DNA from: DAOUJH01 sp965116555
GTDB lineage: Bacteria; Chloroflexota; Dehalococcoidia; Lucifugimonadales; QGNO01
Direction of reading: 5' to 3'
Assembly: GCA_965116555.1 (NCBI GenBank)
Contig: OZ220698.1
Location: forward strand, 744,001 to 808,000
DNA length: 64,000 nt
The notes under the pieces: generated by a model
What the model saw: the letters and a program-made list of their open reading frames with translations, nothing else
Databases searched by the model: none
What the model was told of the DNA's origin: nothing
Part shown: positions 33,481 through 42,115 of the stretch, piece after piece
Layout: every line of letters starts with the position of its first letter
Numbering within the stretch: the stretch's first letter is position 1
Made by a program: the position numbers and the translations under genes

Positions 33481-34788
33481 ATGAAGGTTGCCTTATCAGT
33501 CTTAATAATCGCCGTGGTCTTGTCCCTAGCCATTGTCGTCGCCTGCGAAATAGTCTCCAAGAAAGAAAACACCCCTACAGACTCCGGTTCAAGCTCCACA
33601 ACACTTCTACATAGTTCAGTGTCCACAGGCTCATCGCAGGAGGTCGAGGATTTAATAGAGGAACTGATTAGAGAAGGCGCAGACATAAATGCCAGAAATG
33701 AGGACGGCGCCACCGCATTGCATTTGGTAGCGGCGCAGAATACAGATCCGGCAGTAGCAGTGTTGCTGATAGAGCAGGGGGCAGACGTGACTGTAACTTA
33801 TAAAAATGGCGTTACTCCGTTGCATATGGCAGCGGCCAGGAATGTCAATCCGGCGATGGTGGAGGCGCTGCTTGATGGAGGCGCAGACGTTAACGCCAGA
33901 GATTGGACCAGCGCTACGCCGTTGCATTTGGCGGCGGCACAGAATCCCAACGCAACGGTAGTGGAGGCGCTGCTTGGCGGAGGCGCCGATGTCAATCAAA
34001 GTAATTCTAGGGGCGCCAAACCGTTGCATTTCGCGGCAGATCAGAATCCCAATCCGTTGGTGGTAGAGGCGCTGCTTGACGGGGGCGCCGATATCGAAGC
34101 GGTCCAAGCCGGGGGCTTCACACCTCTACACAAAGCCGTAGAGTCCAACCAGCGGGAAGTAGTCACAGCCCTCCTAGATCGTGGGGCGAACACCGAGGCC
34201 GAGCTTCTCGACGGGAGGACGCCTTTATATTGGGCAGTATTCGGTAAAGACTTGGCGATGGCCGAGTTGCTCCTTGACGGGAACGCGAACCCCAACGTTG
34301 GGATTGAAAATGGAGACACGCCCCTGTCTTGGGCTATAGTCGAGAAGAATGCAGCAATGGTGGAGGTGCTGCTGGAAGCCGGAGCAGACGTCAATGTCAG
34401 CAATGAGAACGGCTGGACTCTTCTGCATGATGCCGTTTATGGCGACAACTTTGATATCACTGCCCTGCTAATAGATCGGGGAGCTGAGATCAATGTCAAC
34501 GACTACCTGATGCAAACACCACTGCATGCGGCGGCTTGGAATGCTCGTCCGGAGTTGGTGTCGCTATTGATGCGCCAGGGCGCGGACACCGAAGCCATGG
34601 ATCAGTACAGCGATACACCTTTGCTGATTGCCATACGTGAGAGTCGCCTGGAAGTAGTAGAGGCATTGCTGGACGGAGGCGCCGACCCTAACGCTGAAGT
34701 ATACGGTGACAGCACCCCGTGCCTACAAGCGCGGAGCAACGAGGCGTTCAGCGAGGGCCACCTATTGGAGCGCCTCTGCCAAGGTTAG
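33481..34788 (+). CDS. Ankyrin-repeat lipoprotein
   Basis: A lipoprotein signal (VVLSLAIVVAC, Cys22) and a short Ser/Thr-rich linker precede about eleven or twelve ankyrin repeats of 33 residues (for example DGATALHLVAAQNTDPAVAV, NGVTPLHMAAARNVNPAMVE) filling the rest of the 435 residues. Ankyrin arrays bind other proteins; here the array should be outside the cytoplasm, tethered to the membrane lipid. Neighbouring repeats are highly alike (ALLDGGADVN), which points to recent internal duplication. No enzymatic domain is present. Confidence 0.88.
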   Translation: MKVALSVLIIAVVLSLAIVVACEIVSKKENTPTDSGSSSTTLLHSSVSTGSSQEVEDLIEELIREGADINARNEDGATALHLVAAQNTDPAVAVLLIEQGADVTVTYKNGVTPLHMAAARNVNPAMVEALLDGGADVNARDWTSATPLHLAAAQNPNATVVEALLGGGADVNQSNSRGAKPLHFAADQNPNPLVVEALLDGGADIEAVQAGGFTPLHKAVESNQREVVTALLDRGANTEAELLDGRTPLYWAVFGKDLAMAELLLDGNANPNVGIENGDTPLSWAIVEKNAAMVEVLLEAGADVNVSNENGWTLLHDAVYGDNFDITALLIDRGAEINVNDYLMQTPLHAAAWNARPELVSLLMRQGADTEAMDQYSDTPLLIAIRESRLEVVEALLDGGADPNAEVYGDSTPCLQARSNEAFSEGHLLERLCQG

Positions 34789-34945
34789 ATTCGGCGTCAA
34801 ATCGGCATGGGCAGCGGCCGATGAGAATATTTGAGATTTAACCTCTGGTCCGAATCGTCTCTATTCTTAGATAGCCTTAAACGGGCATTAACCTTCTTCC
34901 TCTACTGCTGCCATTATCCACACACCGTGCGATAATGGAACAACC

Positions 34946-35224
34946 ATGATGAAAGACAAACTGGACGCCGAAGAGCGGGACATTCTTGATAGATTTGAGC
35001 GAGGTGAATTGCGTTCTGTCCCCGGCGGTGAACACGAGATGGAAGCAGCACGTCAGGCAGCGCGCAATACGTTCAACAAAACTAAGCGAGTGAACCTGCG
35101 GGTAACAGAACGAGACTTCATGCTAGCTCACTCTCGGGCCAGAGAAGAAGGGATCCCTTATCAGACCTTGCTGTCCAGCGTCATCCACAAGTACCTGTCC
35201 GGTCGCCTCACCGAGAAAAGATGA
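34946..35224 (+). CDS. CopG-type antitoxin without visible toxin partner
   Basis: The 92-aa protein resembles the CopG/BrnA-like antitoxin group: an acidic N-terminus (DAEERDILDRFERGELRSV), then KRVNLRVTERDFMLAHSRAR and the signature EEGIPYQTLLSSVIHKYLSG forming the ribbon-helix-helix region. Such antitoxins normally follow a BrnT-type toxin, but the 157 bases upstream and the region downstream contain none. It could be an orphan or act with a toxin elsewhere. The ribosome binding site is weak; ATG 34949 is an equal start choice. Confidence 0.72.
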   Translation: MMKDKLDAEERDILDRFERGELRSVPGGEHEMEAARQAARNTFNKTKRVNLRVTERDFMLAHSRAREEGIPYQTLLSSVIHKYLSGRLTEKR

Positions 35225-35247
35225 GGCTGGCTCTTTTGCTTGTAAGG

Positions 35248-35829
35248 TCACATGTCCCGGTAGGTGATGAAGCGCTTACTGGGAAGCCTTGATGCTTCTC
35301 TAAGAACAGTCTCCGCCTTACTCAACGCCGTCTCATCTGAAGACGCTAGAATGAAGTTCGCGTGGGAACTGTACACGAGGCTGTATACGCCCCTCTTCTC
35401 AAGCCGGGGCAGTTTTTGCTTGATTCGATCCTCTTTTTTACCGCCGCGTGAAAAGCTCTGGTCATAGACCAGAGCAAACTTGCCACGGCGTCCGTTCACG
35501 ATTTTCGCCAGTTCTTCAGCTTTAAGATGCTTCTGTGTGGCGGCGCTTCCTGGCAGAGAGAGACCTGTATCGGGATCAAGAAACAGGTGGTCGGTGGAAC
35601 ACCATGCTATGGCGCATTCAAAGTAACTTTCTCTTTCTGATTGCTTCTTAGGAACCGGTGAGGTAGTTACAAGCGGCACTTTCAGAAAGGATGAAAACTC
35701 CTCTGCGAAGGCCTGGCATACAGAGTTTCTGAACATGGGATGAACGGCCCAAGTTCCACACTCAGAGAGCCATCGAAGCAAACTCCGCTTTACGATGTCG
35801 TAGGAGTCACCGAACCATTTAGGATCCAC
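35248..35829 (-). CDS. Conserved protein of unknown function (DPDTG / DQSFSR motifs)
   Basis: The 193-aa product starts at GTG, two bases after the stop of the alcohol dehydrogenase gene. It has no signal or membrane helix. The N-terminus MDPKWFGDSYDIVKRSLLRW, the motif LFLDPDTGLSL, the segment FALVYDQSFSRGGKK and a C-terminal SSHANFILAS pattern look like a compact alpha/beta enzyme with conserved acidic residues. I recall uncharacterised bacterial homologues of this shape but no established function. Its A+T is higher than in the dehydrogenase, hinting at a later addition. Confidence 0.6.
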   Translation of the reverse strand: MDPKWFGDSYDIVKRSLLRWLSECGTWAVHPMFRNSVCQAFAEEFSSFLKVPLVTTSPVPKKQSERESYFECAIAWCSTDHLFLDPDTGLSLPGSAATQKHLKAEELAKIVNGRRGKFALVYDQSFSRGGKKEDRIKQKLPRLEKRGVYSLVYSSHANFILASSDETALSKAETVLREASRLPSKRFITYRDM

Positions 35830-35831
35830 CC

Positions 35832-36926
35832 CTAAAACTCCGTTATGACCCCGCGCCCGACTTCGCCTTGCTCAAGGTCATCGTAGGCCTTGTTGATATC
35901 GTCCAGTTTGTACTGGCGGGTGGCAATGGCCTCCACGTCTATCTTGCCCGATCGGTACAGCTCCACCATGGCCGGTATGTCTATGTAGGGGCGCGAGCCG
36001 CCGTAGTAGCTGCCCTTGATCGTCTTCTCCTGTCGCACGATGGACATCGCCTCTATACCGGAGAGCTCCCCGATGGGCGCCAGCCCGACGATTACGGCGG
36101 TGCCGCCCTTGCGAATGGCGTTGTAGGCCTGGGACGTGGTCTCCGTGGAACCGAACGCTTCGAACACGAAGTCGGCGCCCAGGCCGTCCGTGATCTCTCG
36201 GATGCGCTCCACCGGGTCTTGCATGGTGGGGTTCACGGTATGAGTCGCGCCGAACCGCGCGGCGAACTCCAGCTTCCCTTCGTTGATGTCCACCGCGATG
36301 ATCTTGGACGCGTTGAGCAGGCGCGCTCCCTGCACCACGTTGAGACCCACGCCGCCCACGCCGATGACGGCCACCGTCTGTCCGGGGCTTATCTTGGCGG
36401 TGTACATGGCGGCTCCAACCCCGGTGGTAACACAGCACCCGATGAATGCGGCAACCGGCAATGGAACGTCGTCTCCTACAGGTATGCAGCCGGTCTCAGG
36501 GACAACGGTCTCCTGGGCAAAGCAGGCCACCTTGCCCATGTGCATGATGCGCTGGTCTCCCTTGTGAAGGCGAGTGGTGCCGTCGTAGAGGAAGGGGCCG
36601 GTGGAGGCATGAGCGTCGCAGAGGTTGGCCCTTCCGGAGAGGCAAAAGAAGCAGCGTCCGCAGTTGGGGACAAAGGAGAGGACGACGCGTTGACCGGGCT
36701 TGACCGAGGTTACCCCCTCGCCGACATCTATCACGGTGCCCGCGCCTTCGTGGCCAAGGACTACGGGCAACCTGGCAGAGGCGGCTCCGTGCATTACGTG
36801 AAGGTCGCTGCGGCATATGCCGGCTGCGCCTACTTTGACGTGGACTTCACCTGCCTTTGGCGGGTCCAGCTCGACTTCTTCCACGGACAGGGGTTGTCCT
36901 ACTTCCCAGAGAACGGCAGCTTTCAT
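35832..36926 (-). CDS. Zinc-dependent alcohol dehydrogenase (MDR family)
   Basis: This 364-aa medium-chain dehydrogenase has the catalytic zinc ligands Cys38 (GICRSDLH) and His59-Glu60 (LGHEGAG) and the structural-zinc set Cys89, 92, 95 and 103 (PNCGRCFFCLSGRANLC). The cofactor turn is VIGVGGVGLNVVQGARL, followed by the aspartate of AVDINE that favours NAD. The pattern is that of class III-like and aryl/medium-chain alcohol dehydrogenases. It lies in a minus-strand series ferredoxin, DUF971, dehydrogenase, unknown, with small gaps, which may be one transcript. The substrate is not evident. Confidence 0.92.
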   Translation of the reverse strand: MKAAVLWEVGQPLSVEEVELDPPKAGEVHVKVGAAGICRSDLHVMHGAASARLPVVLGHEGAGTVIDVGEGVTSVKPGQRVVLSFVPNCGRCFFCLSGRANLCDAHASTGPFLYDGTTRLHKGDQRIMHMGKVACFAQETVVPETGCIPVGDDVPLPVAAFIGCCVTTGVGAAMYTAKISPGQTVAVIGVGGVGLNVVQGARLLNASKIIAVDINEGKLEFAARFGATHTVNPTMQDPVERIREITDGLGADFVFEAFGSTETTSQAYNAIRKGGTAVIVGLAPIGELSGIEAMSIVRQEKTIKGSYYGGSRPYIDIPAMVELYRSGKIDVEAIATRQYKLDDINKAYDDLEQGEVGRGVITEF

Positions 36927-36972
36927 GGCGCCCCTCCTTGGTCAAAGAGATGGGACGGATTCTATCAGAGCG

Positions 36973-37305
36973 CTACGGATCTTGCTGGGGAGGGGAGGGA
37001 GCGGATTCGCCGCCGAGGGCGCGAAGAACTTCATAGGGGTAGATGCCGGTGTCGTGCAGGTCGCTCCAGAGGAAGCGTATGGCGTAGCGGCCAACCTGCA
37101 TCCAGTCCAGAGCCATTACGTCGCTGCGTATATCCGCGATGGTGATGAGCCTCTGGCCGGTCATCTCGTTGACGCAGACGGCGCATCCGCACTGGGAGCG
37201 CAGGTAGCGGTGTTCAAGGACGGTGTCGTGACCATCGTCCCAGCGAATGTGGACGGCGTCCAGCAGCAACTGAACGTCTACGGGTTGGGGTAGGAGGCCA
37301 GTCAT
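36973..37305 (-). CDS. DUF971 (gamma-butyrobetaine-hydroxylase-like N-terminal) protein
   Basis: The 110-aa product matches the small DUF971 family: VDAVHIRWDDGHD-like start (here LLLDAVHIRWDDGHDTVLEH), the strand HRYLRSQCGCAVCVNEMTGQ with its Cys cluster, and YAIRFLWSDLHDTGIYPYEV. The family shares the zinc-binding N-terminal domain of gamma-butyrobetaine hydroxylase and is often found near Fe-S cluster or ATP-binding Mrp genes. The three Cys could bind metal. It lies 12 bases downstream of the ferredoxin gene, fitting an iron-sulfur context. Confidence 0.88.
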   Translation of the reverse strand: MTGLLPQPVDVQLLLDAVHIRWDDGHDTVLEHRYLRSQCGCAVCVNEMTGQRLITIADIRSDVMALDWMQVGRYAIRFLWSDLHDTGIYPYEVLRALGGESAPSPPQQDP

Positions 37306-37317
37306 TGACGGCGGGGG

Positions 37318-37611
37318 CTACTCGCGCGGCTTGAGATTGTCCACCAGGGCTCTAGCCGCCGCGACGTCCTTGAAGTAGTCGTAGTTCACTGGCGTCCAGT
37401 CCGTCCAATGCTCAGGAACGTCGTCCTCTGCAAAGATGGCGTTGACCGGGCAGACCGGCTCGCAGGCGGCGCAGTCTATACACTCGTCGGGATGAATGTA
37501 GAGCATGCGGTCTTCAGGGTCGTCGGCGCCGTAGATACAGTCTACGGGACATACATCCACGCAGGACAGGTCTTTTACGTCAACGCAGGGTTCCGCGATG
37601 ATATAGGTCAT
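37318..37611 (-). CDS. fdxA: Seven- or eight-iron ferredoxin
   Basis: The 97-aa protein has two cluster motifs: CVDVKDLSCVDVCPVDCIY (spacing of a 3Fe-4S or modified 4Fe site, as in FdxA) and CIDCAACEPVCPVNAI (4Fe-4S). The C-terminal tail after residue 60 is typical for the Azotobacter/Thermus-type 7Fe ferredoxins. It carries electrons in the cytoplasm; the partner is unknown. It appears to head the minus-strand series to 35248. The region upstream to 37798 is 186 bases without a gene. Confidence 0.92.
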   Translation of the reverse strand: MTYIIAEPCVDVKDLSCVDVCPVDCIYGADDPEDRMLYIHPDECIDCAACEPVCPVNAIFAEDDVPEHWTDWTPVNYDYFKDVAAARALVDNLKPRE

Positions 37612-37797
37612 TACGACGACTCCTTAGTTAGCCATTTGGAATTGGGTATCAGTTTGCAAGCAATTATAGGGAAAGCGGGCAAGACTGGCAATGGGGCAGT
37701 GCCAGGGAGGCTTTGTATCAACAAATCCGTCTGTACCAAAAGTAAGGGAATTATGTACCTGTTTAGCCCAGGCTCTCCTGGGGCCAAATGAAAAGCC

Positions 37798-39624
37798 TTA
37801 CCTGCCGCGTAGCTTGGGGTCCAGCACGTCGCGCAGGGCGTCTCCAAACACGTTAACCGCAAAGACGACTAGGGTTAGGGCAAAGCCGGGGAAGATGACA
37901 ATCCAAGGAGCTTCGTTAAAATAAATGAGGATCTCTCCACTCAGCATACCACCCCAGGATATGATTTCATTAGGTAGTCCTACTCCCAGGAAGCTGAGGG
38001 AAGCTTCAATGAGGATGGCGCCGCCCACAAGTGAGGGGGCCACAACGATTAGAGGGCCGAAAGTGTTGGGCAGCATGTGGCGGAGCATGATGTGCATATT
38101 AGAGGCTCCCATGGAGCGCGCCGATTCCACGCACGGCATTTCCTTGATGCTCAACGAAGCAGAGCGGACCACCCTGGCAACTCTTGGAGTGAATACTATG
38201 GCTAGGGCCAGTACAACGTTGGTAAAGGATGAGCCTAAGGCGGCCATCAAAGCCAGCGCTAGCAACAGACTGGGTAAAGCACTCAACGCATCTATCACTC
38301 TCTGAACAATGAGGTCGTACCAGCCGCCGAAGTAAGCGCTGCTTACGCCTACAATGGAACCAATGCTGGCCGCCAGGAGCATGGTTGAAAGCCCCACAAG
38401 GATAGATGTCCTGGCCCCGAATATAGTTCGACTCAAGATGTCCCGCCCCCAGGCATCCGTGCCAAACCAGAACTCAGAATTTGGAGACAGAAGGACTCTC
38501 TCACGGCTTATATCGAATGGATCATAGGGCGCCAGGACATTTGCGCCGATGGCAACAACCAAGCTGAGTAGCAGGATGAGTAGGCCAATGGCGCCAAGAG
38601 GTTTGTCACGAACTAAGCGCATGGGAGAACCGCGCCATCCAGCCGGAGTGCCGGGGGCTACTGGCTCAAGTGTAGATACCAACTCGGTGTTGGGTTTCAC
38701 TAGCAAGCCTTCTTCACGTTCGTATCGTATGCGTGGGTCAAGCCAGGCATGTATCAGGTCCACAACCAGATTGAGCGTGAGTACCAGGAAGGCGATGTAC
38801 ATGAGATAGTATGGGATGGTGTGCAGGTCACGCTGCAATAGTTGCACGAGTCCGCGTCCAATTCCTGGTATATTGAAGATATATTCGATGACTACTATGC
38901 CTGAGAACAGTATGGCGAATTGATAACCGGCGGAAGCAACCACGAGCAGCAAGGCGTTGCGTGCGCCGTGTTTGATGATGGCCGCCTTTTCCGCCAGTCC
39001 CCTGGCCCTTCCCGTCCTTACGTAGTCCTCTCTAAGGACTTCTAGCATCTGGGTGCGTGTCAACCTCATCAAGAGCCCACTGCTGCTTGCACCAAGAGCA
39101 ACCGCAGGGAGGATGAGCTGCCGGAAAGACGCGCCTGTGTTTTCCCAAAGGTGGGTAAACTCCTTAGCCGGCTGCCAGTTGAATGCTTCCTGCAAGATGA
39201 TCACTATAAGCAGTCCCACAAAGAAAGTGGGCACAGCTAGGAACATTATGGACATGCCCCGTATGAGGTAGTCTAGCCAGCCGTATTGCTTCACTGCGGC
39301 CAGAATACCTATGGGAATAGAAAAGATGAGAACTGCGGCGAAACTCAGCAGGCTAAGCTGTAGGGATACAGGGAACTGTCGCTTAATCTCATCGAATACA
39401 GGCTGGCCGGTTATGACCGAGTCGCCCAGGTCCCCTCTTAGCAGGTCCCACATCCAGACAACGTATTGTATGTTAATGAGCCGGTCTAGTCCCAATGCTT
39501 CTCGCAGGTTCTGGACCTCTTCCTCGGTGTACGTTTTCGCCTGGGCTGTCTCTGGCGGCATCAGCAATACGACCAGAGGGAGCAGCATCAGTACGAGTAT
39601 GGCAAGTACAGCGCGTCGTCTCAT
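37798..39624 (-). CDS. Fused DppB-DppC peptide ABC permease
   Basis: A single 608-aa frame contains both permeases. Residues about 30-315 are DppB-like (EEEVQNLREALGLDR; LLRGDLGDSVITGQPV; EAA loop TGRARGLAEKAAIIKHGARN; end HAWLDPRIRYE). After a 35-residue linker, residues 345-608 are DppC-like (PNSEFWFGTDAWGRDILSRT; EAA loop ESARSMGASNMHIMLRHMLP; ASLSFLGVGLP). The first 30 residues (MRRRAVLAILVLMLLPLVVL) are an unusual extra helix in place of the normal DppB helix 1, which is encoded in a separate frame just upstream. No binding protein or ATPase gene adjoins, so the transporter is incomplete here. Confidence 0.85.
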   Translation of the reverse strand: MRRRAVLAILVLMLLPLVVLLMPPETAQAKTYTEEEVQNLREALGLDRLINIQYVVWMWDLLRGDLGDSVITGQPVFDEIKRQFPVSLQLSLLSFAAVLIFSIPIGILAAVKQYGWLDYLIRGMSIMFLAVPTFFVGLLIVIILQEAFNWQPAKEFTHLWENTGASFRQLILPAVALGASSSGLLMRLTRTQMLEVLREDYVRTGRARGLAEKAAIIKHGARNALLLVVASAGYQFAILFSGIVVIEYIFNIPGIGRGLVQLLQRDLHTIPYYLMYIAFLVLTLNLVVDLIHAWLDPRIRYEREEGLLVKPNTELVSTLEPVAPGTPAGWRGSPMRLVRDKPLGAIGLLILLLSLVVAIGANVLAPYDPFDISRERVLLSPNSEFWFGTDAWGRDILSRTIFGARTSILVGLSTMLLAASIGSIVGVSSAYFGGWYDLIVQRVIDALSALPSLLLALALMAALGSSFTNVVLALAIVFTPRVARVVRSASLSIKEMPCVESARSMGASNMHIMLRHMLPNTFGPLIVVAPSLVGGAILIEASLSFLGVGLPNEIISWGGMLSGEILIYFNEAPWIVIFPGFALTLVVFAVNVFGDALRDVLDPKLRGR

Positions 39625-39637
39625 GGTATACGCACCC

Positions 39638-39769
39638 CTACATCGACCCCAAAATCAATCTCTCAGCCACATCCCCAGGCAGTACTCTCAGCACGATGAA
39701 TATAACCAGGGATACGCCAAGCAGAGTAGCTATGTACAGAGCTGTTCTTCTAACTATGTATTTGCGCAT
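39638..39769 (-). CDS. Separated first membrane segment of DppB
   Basis: This 43-codon frame (ATG 39769, TAG 39638) encodes the canonical DppB start: MRKYIVRRTALYIATLLGVS, then LVIFIVLRVLPGDVAERLIL. It stops 14 bases before the ATG of the fused permease and is in a different frame. It may be a separately made subunit, or the gene is broken by a small insertion or sequence error. It is too short for many gene finders. Confidence 0.6.
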   Translation of the reverse strand: MRKYIVRRTALYIATLLGVSLVIFIVLRVLPGDVAERLILGSM

Positions 39770-39776
39770 GGGCCTA

Positions 39777-39944
39777 TCATCCGTCGCCAGAGAGTTGCAT
39801 GAGGTCGGGCAGGATGGTCTTTAGCTCCTGGTGGTTTCTGTCAAGGGATTGTAGCATCTCGCCCAGGGAGTCATGGAGGATGCTTCGTAGGCCGGGAGTT
39901 GATACCCAACGCTTGCCAAAATGTGGTAGAAAGATGGCTGAGGC
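39777..39944 (-). pseudogene. C-terminal remnant of an unidentified gene
   Basis: Seven bases upstream of the DppB start ends a minus-strand frame reading AIFLPHFGKRWVSTPGLRSI, then LHDSLGEMLQSLDRNHQELK, to SGDG and TGA. It looks like genuine helical protein but has no start and meets a stop at 39971, just inside the amidase gene. The position suggests an operon partner of the permease that was cut off when the amidase region came in. The family is not recognised. Confidence 0.35.
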
Positions 39945-39953
39945 GCAAGTGTG

Positions 39954-41609
39954 ATGAGTAACCTTACCTCAAGAGAAATACGTAACCTGGCTTCCTGGCT
40001 CGATGTCCCAATCAGCAATGAAGAGATAGACGAGGTTACGGCAAAGTACAACGCCTCGACTGAAGCCATTGCCCAGCTTGACGAGTCGCTGTGGCGAGAT
40101 ATCGATCCCATCCCTTGGGTAGCGGACATCGACTGGTCTGACGAGGATTTGGCCCCGGGGAAGAGCACACAAGCGCAACCGAGCAGCGTCGCACGGCCTA
40201 TTGACGTGACTGCGCCGCTAACAGTCGCCGATTTGAGCAACGCCGTCAGAAAGAAGGAAATATCGCCGGTAGAGGTCGCGCAGGCCTACCTGGATCGGAT
40301 AGACGCCGTCGATGGCAAGGTGCACGGTTTTATAACCGTGACCGGGGAGGAGGCGCTCAGCGGAGCCAGGAAAGCGGAGGCCGAAATCCTGAAAGGGAAC
40401 TACCGGGGACCTTTGCACGGTATCCCCATCGGCATCAAGGACCAGATCTACACAAAGGGGATAAAGACCACCACGGCACAGCCGTACGGAGAGAACTTTG
40501 TCCCCGACTACGATGCCACGATAGTCGCCAGGCTCAAGGAGGCCGGCGCTGTTCTGATGGGGAAGCTGAACCTGACGGTCATCGGAGGCGGCGGCCGGAC
40601 TTACTACCCGTATGGCATTCCCACCAACCCGTGGAACCTGGACTACTCGGCCGGAGGGTCGAGCGGCGGTTCCGGTATAGCAGTGGCCACCTGCGAGCTT
40701 CCCATTACTATAGGTGAAGACAGCCTCGGCTCCATAAGGGGGCCGGCGAGCTACTGCGGGGTCGTTGGCTTGAAGACCACATACGGGCGAGTAAGCCGGC
40801 ACGGGATGAGCGAGTTCGACTGGTCTTTGGATACCATCGGGCCGATGGGACGGACCGTGCTGGATTGCGCCTGGTTGCTGGAGGCCATTGCGGGCCACGA
40901 TCCTTCGGATGTCACGACAAGCAGAAGACCCGTTCCTCACTACGAAGCGTTCCTAACCGGCGACATTAGAGGGATAAGAGTCGGGATGGTAAAGGAGCTG
41001 CTATATCACGATGAGATAGATCCGGAGATGCGTGATGCCGTTCTGGCGGCTGTCAAGGCGCTGAATGACCAGAGAGCAACGGTGGAAGAGGTCTCGCTGC
41101 CCAACATCCAATACGTCGGCGTTGCCAGTGGGGTGGCGGACCAGGTTAACAACGGGAACCTTCACCTCGCCCGGTTCAAGAAACACCCCGAGCTGTACGA
41201 CTACGCAACAAGGACACGTTTCCTCACGGCTGCATTGATGCCAGCGTCCGTGGTGAGCGTGGCCTACAGATTGAGGAACCTGATCCGAAGGGACATGCTG
41301 GATCTCCTGTCCAAGTTCGATGTGCTGGTCTACCCCGGCGCGGCCGGCCCAGCGCCCAAGATCACGCCTCCTTCCAAGTCCACCAACAAGGACGATATCC
41401 TGGACCGAATGTTGAATTCCCCTAACCTGACGTCCGCTTCAAATCTGGTAGGGGCGCCTTCCATAGTGCTGCCTTGCGGTTTCAGCTCAACGGGCTTGCC
41501 TCTAGGGCTGCAAATCACAGGGGGTATGTTTCAAGAAGCCACCGTTCTCAGAGTTGCCCATGCATACCAGGCCGTGACCGACTGGCACCTCCGAGTCGCT
41601 GAACTCTAA
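39954..41609 (+). CDS. Amidase signature family hydrolase
   Basis: The 551-aa protein has an N-terminal helical extension of about 85 residues (SREIRNLASWLDVPISNEEI) before the amidase fold. The catalytic triad is visible: Lys in HGIPIGIKDQIYTKG, cis-Ser in SAGGSSGGSGIAVA and nucleophile Ser in DSLGSIRGPASYCG. Usual members have GTDTGGSIR at the last site; here it is GEDSLGSIR. Members hydrolyse many amides and are related to GatA, but without gatB or gatC nearby this is a stand-alone enzyme. A GTG at 39951 is an alternative start. Confidence 0.9.
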   Translation: MSNLTSREIRNLASWLDVPISNEEIDEVTAKYNASTEAIAQLDESLWRDIDPIPWVADIDWSDEDLAPGKSTQAQPSSVARPIDVTAPLTVADLSNAVRKKEISPVEVAQAYLDRIDAVDGKVHGFITVTGEEALSGARKAEAEILKGNYRGPLHGIPIGIKDQIYTKGIKTTTAQPYGENFVPDYDATIVARLKEAGAVLMGKLNLTVIGGGGRTYYPYGIPTNPWNLDYSAGGSSGGSGIAVATCELPITIGEDSLGSIRGPASYCGVVGLKTTYGRVSRHGMSEFDWSLDTIGPMGRTVLDCAWLLEAIAGHDPSDVTTSRRPVPHYEAFLTGDIRGIRVGMVKELLYHDEIDPEMRDAVLAAVKALNDQRATVEEVSLPNIQYVGVASGVADQVNNGNLHLARFKKHPELYDYATRTRFLTAALMPASVVSVAYRLRNLIRRDMLDLLSKFDVLVYPGAAGPAPKITPPSKSTNKDDILDRMLNSPNLTSASNLVGAPSIVLPCGFSSTGLPLGLQITGGMFQEATVLRVAHAYQAVTDWHLRVAEL

Positions 41610-41685
41610 CGGCAGTGAATTCCCGACTGGGCAAGTGCCATGTGTGCAGCCGCTATGACGGACGCTCTGAATGGGGTAAAATGAA

Positions 41686-42048
41686 ATGGAAATGGGGACT
41701 TTCAAGTGGCCGCTGCGCATATCCAGCATGAACGGCCAGCAAGGGCAGGAGATTGAGGCGACGGTCGACACCGGCGCATCATTCACCACGCTGCCCGCGC
41801 GCCTTCTTCGGGAGCTGGGCATCGAACCGGCAGGCAAGCGCGGTTTCCTGGTGGCGGACGGGCGACGCATTGAGATGGAGTACGGACAGGCTTGGGCCAC
41901 CATAGACGGCGAGAGCGTGGTCACCATCGTGGTCTTCGGGGAGGACGAAGCTCCTCCCTTGCTGGGGGCCTACACCCTGGAGGGCCTTGCTTTAGCGGTG
42001 GACCCGGAGGCTCAGCGTCTGGTCCCCACCAACATGATACTCTACTAG
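41686..42048 (+). CDS. Single-domain retropepsin-like aspartic protease
   Basis: The 120-aa protein contains the active-site motif ATVDTGASFTTLPARLLREL of clan AA proteases, a flap region, and the hydrophobic partner segment PPLLGAYTLEGLALAVDPE. One D-T-G per chain means it should work as a dimer, like retroviral proteases. Bacterial members are mostly uncharacterised. No signal peptide or membrane helix is seen, so it is cytoplasmic. It stands between the amidase and gltX, not clearly in an operon. Confidence 0.82.
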   Translation: MEMGTFKWPLRISSMNGQQGQEIEATVDTGASFTTLPARLLRELGIEPAGKRGFLVADGRRIEMEYGQAWATIDGESVVTIVVFGEDEAPPLLGAYTLEGLALAVDPEAQRLVPTNMILY

Positions 42049-42115
42049 CAGGCTGCGGCGTTCGCCGAGCACCTACCCTTGCTCTTCTTAGATGGGAATG
42101 AACGGAGCCCGTTTA

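Noticed and set aside
35868..37145. A 425-codon plus-strand frame
   Set aside because: Antisense to the alcohol dehydrogenase and DUF971 genes, both of which have complete family motifs.
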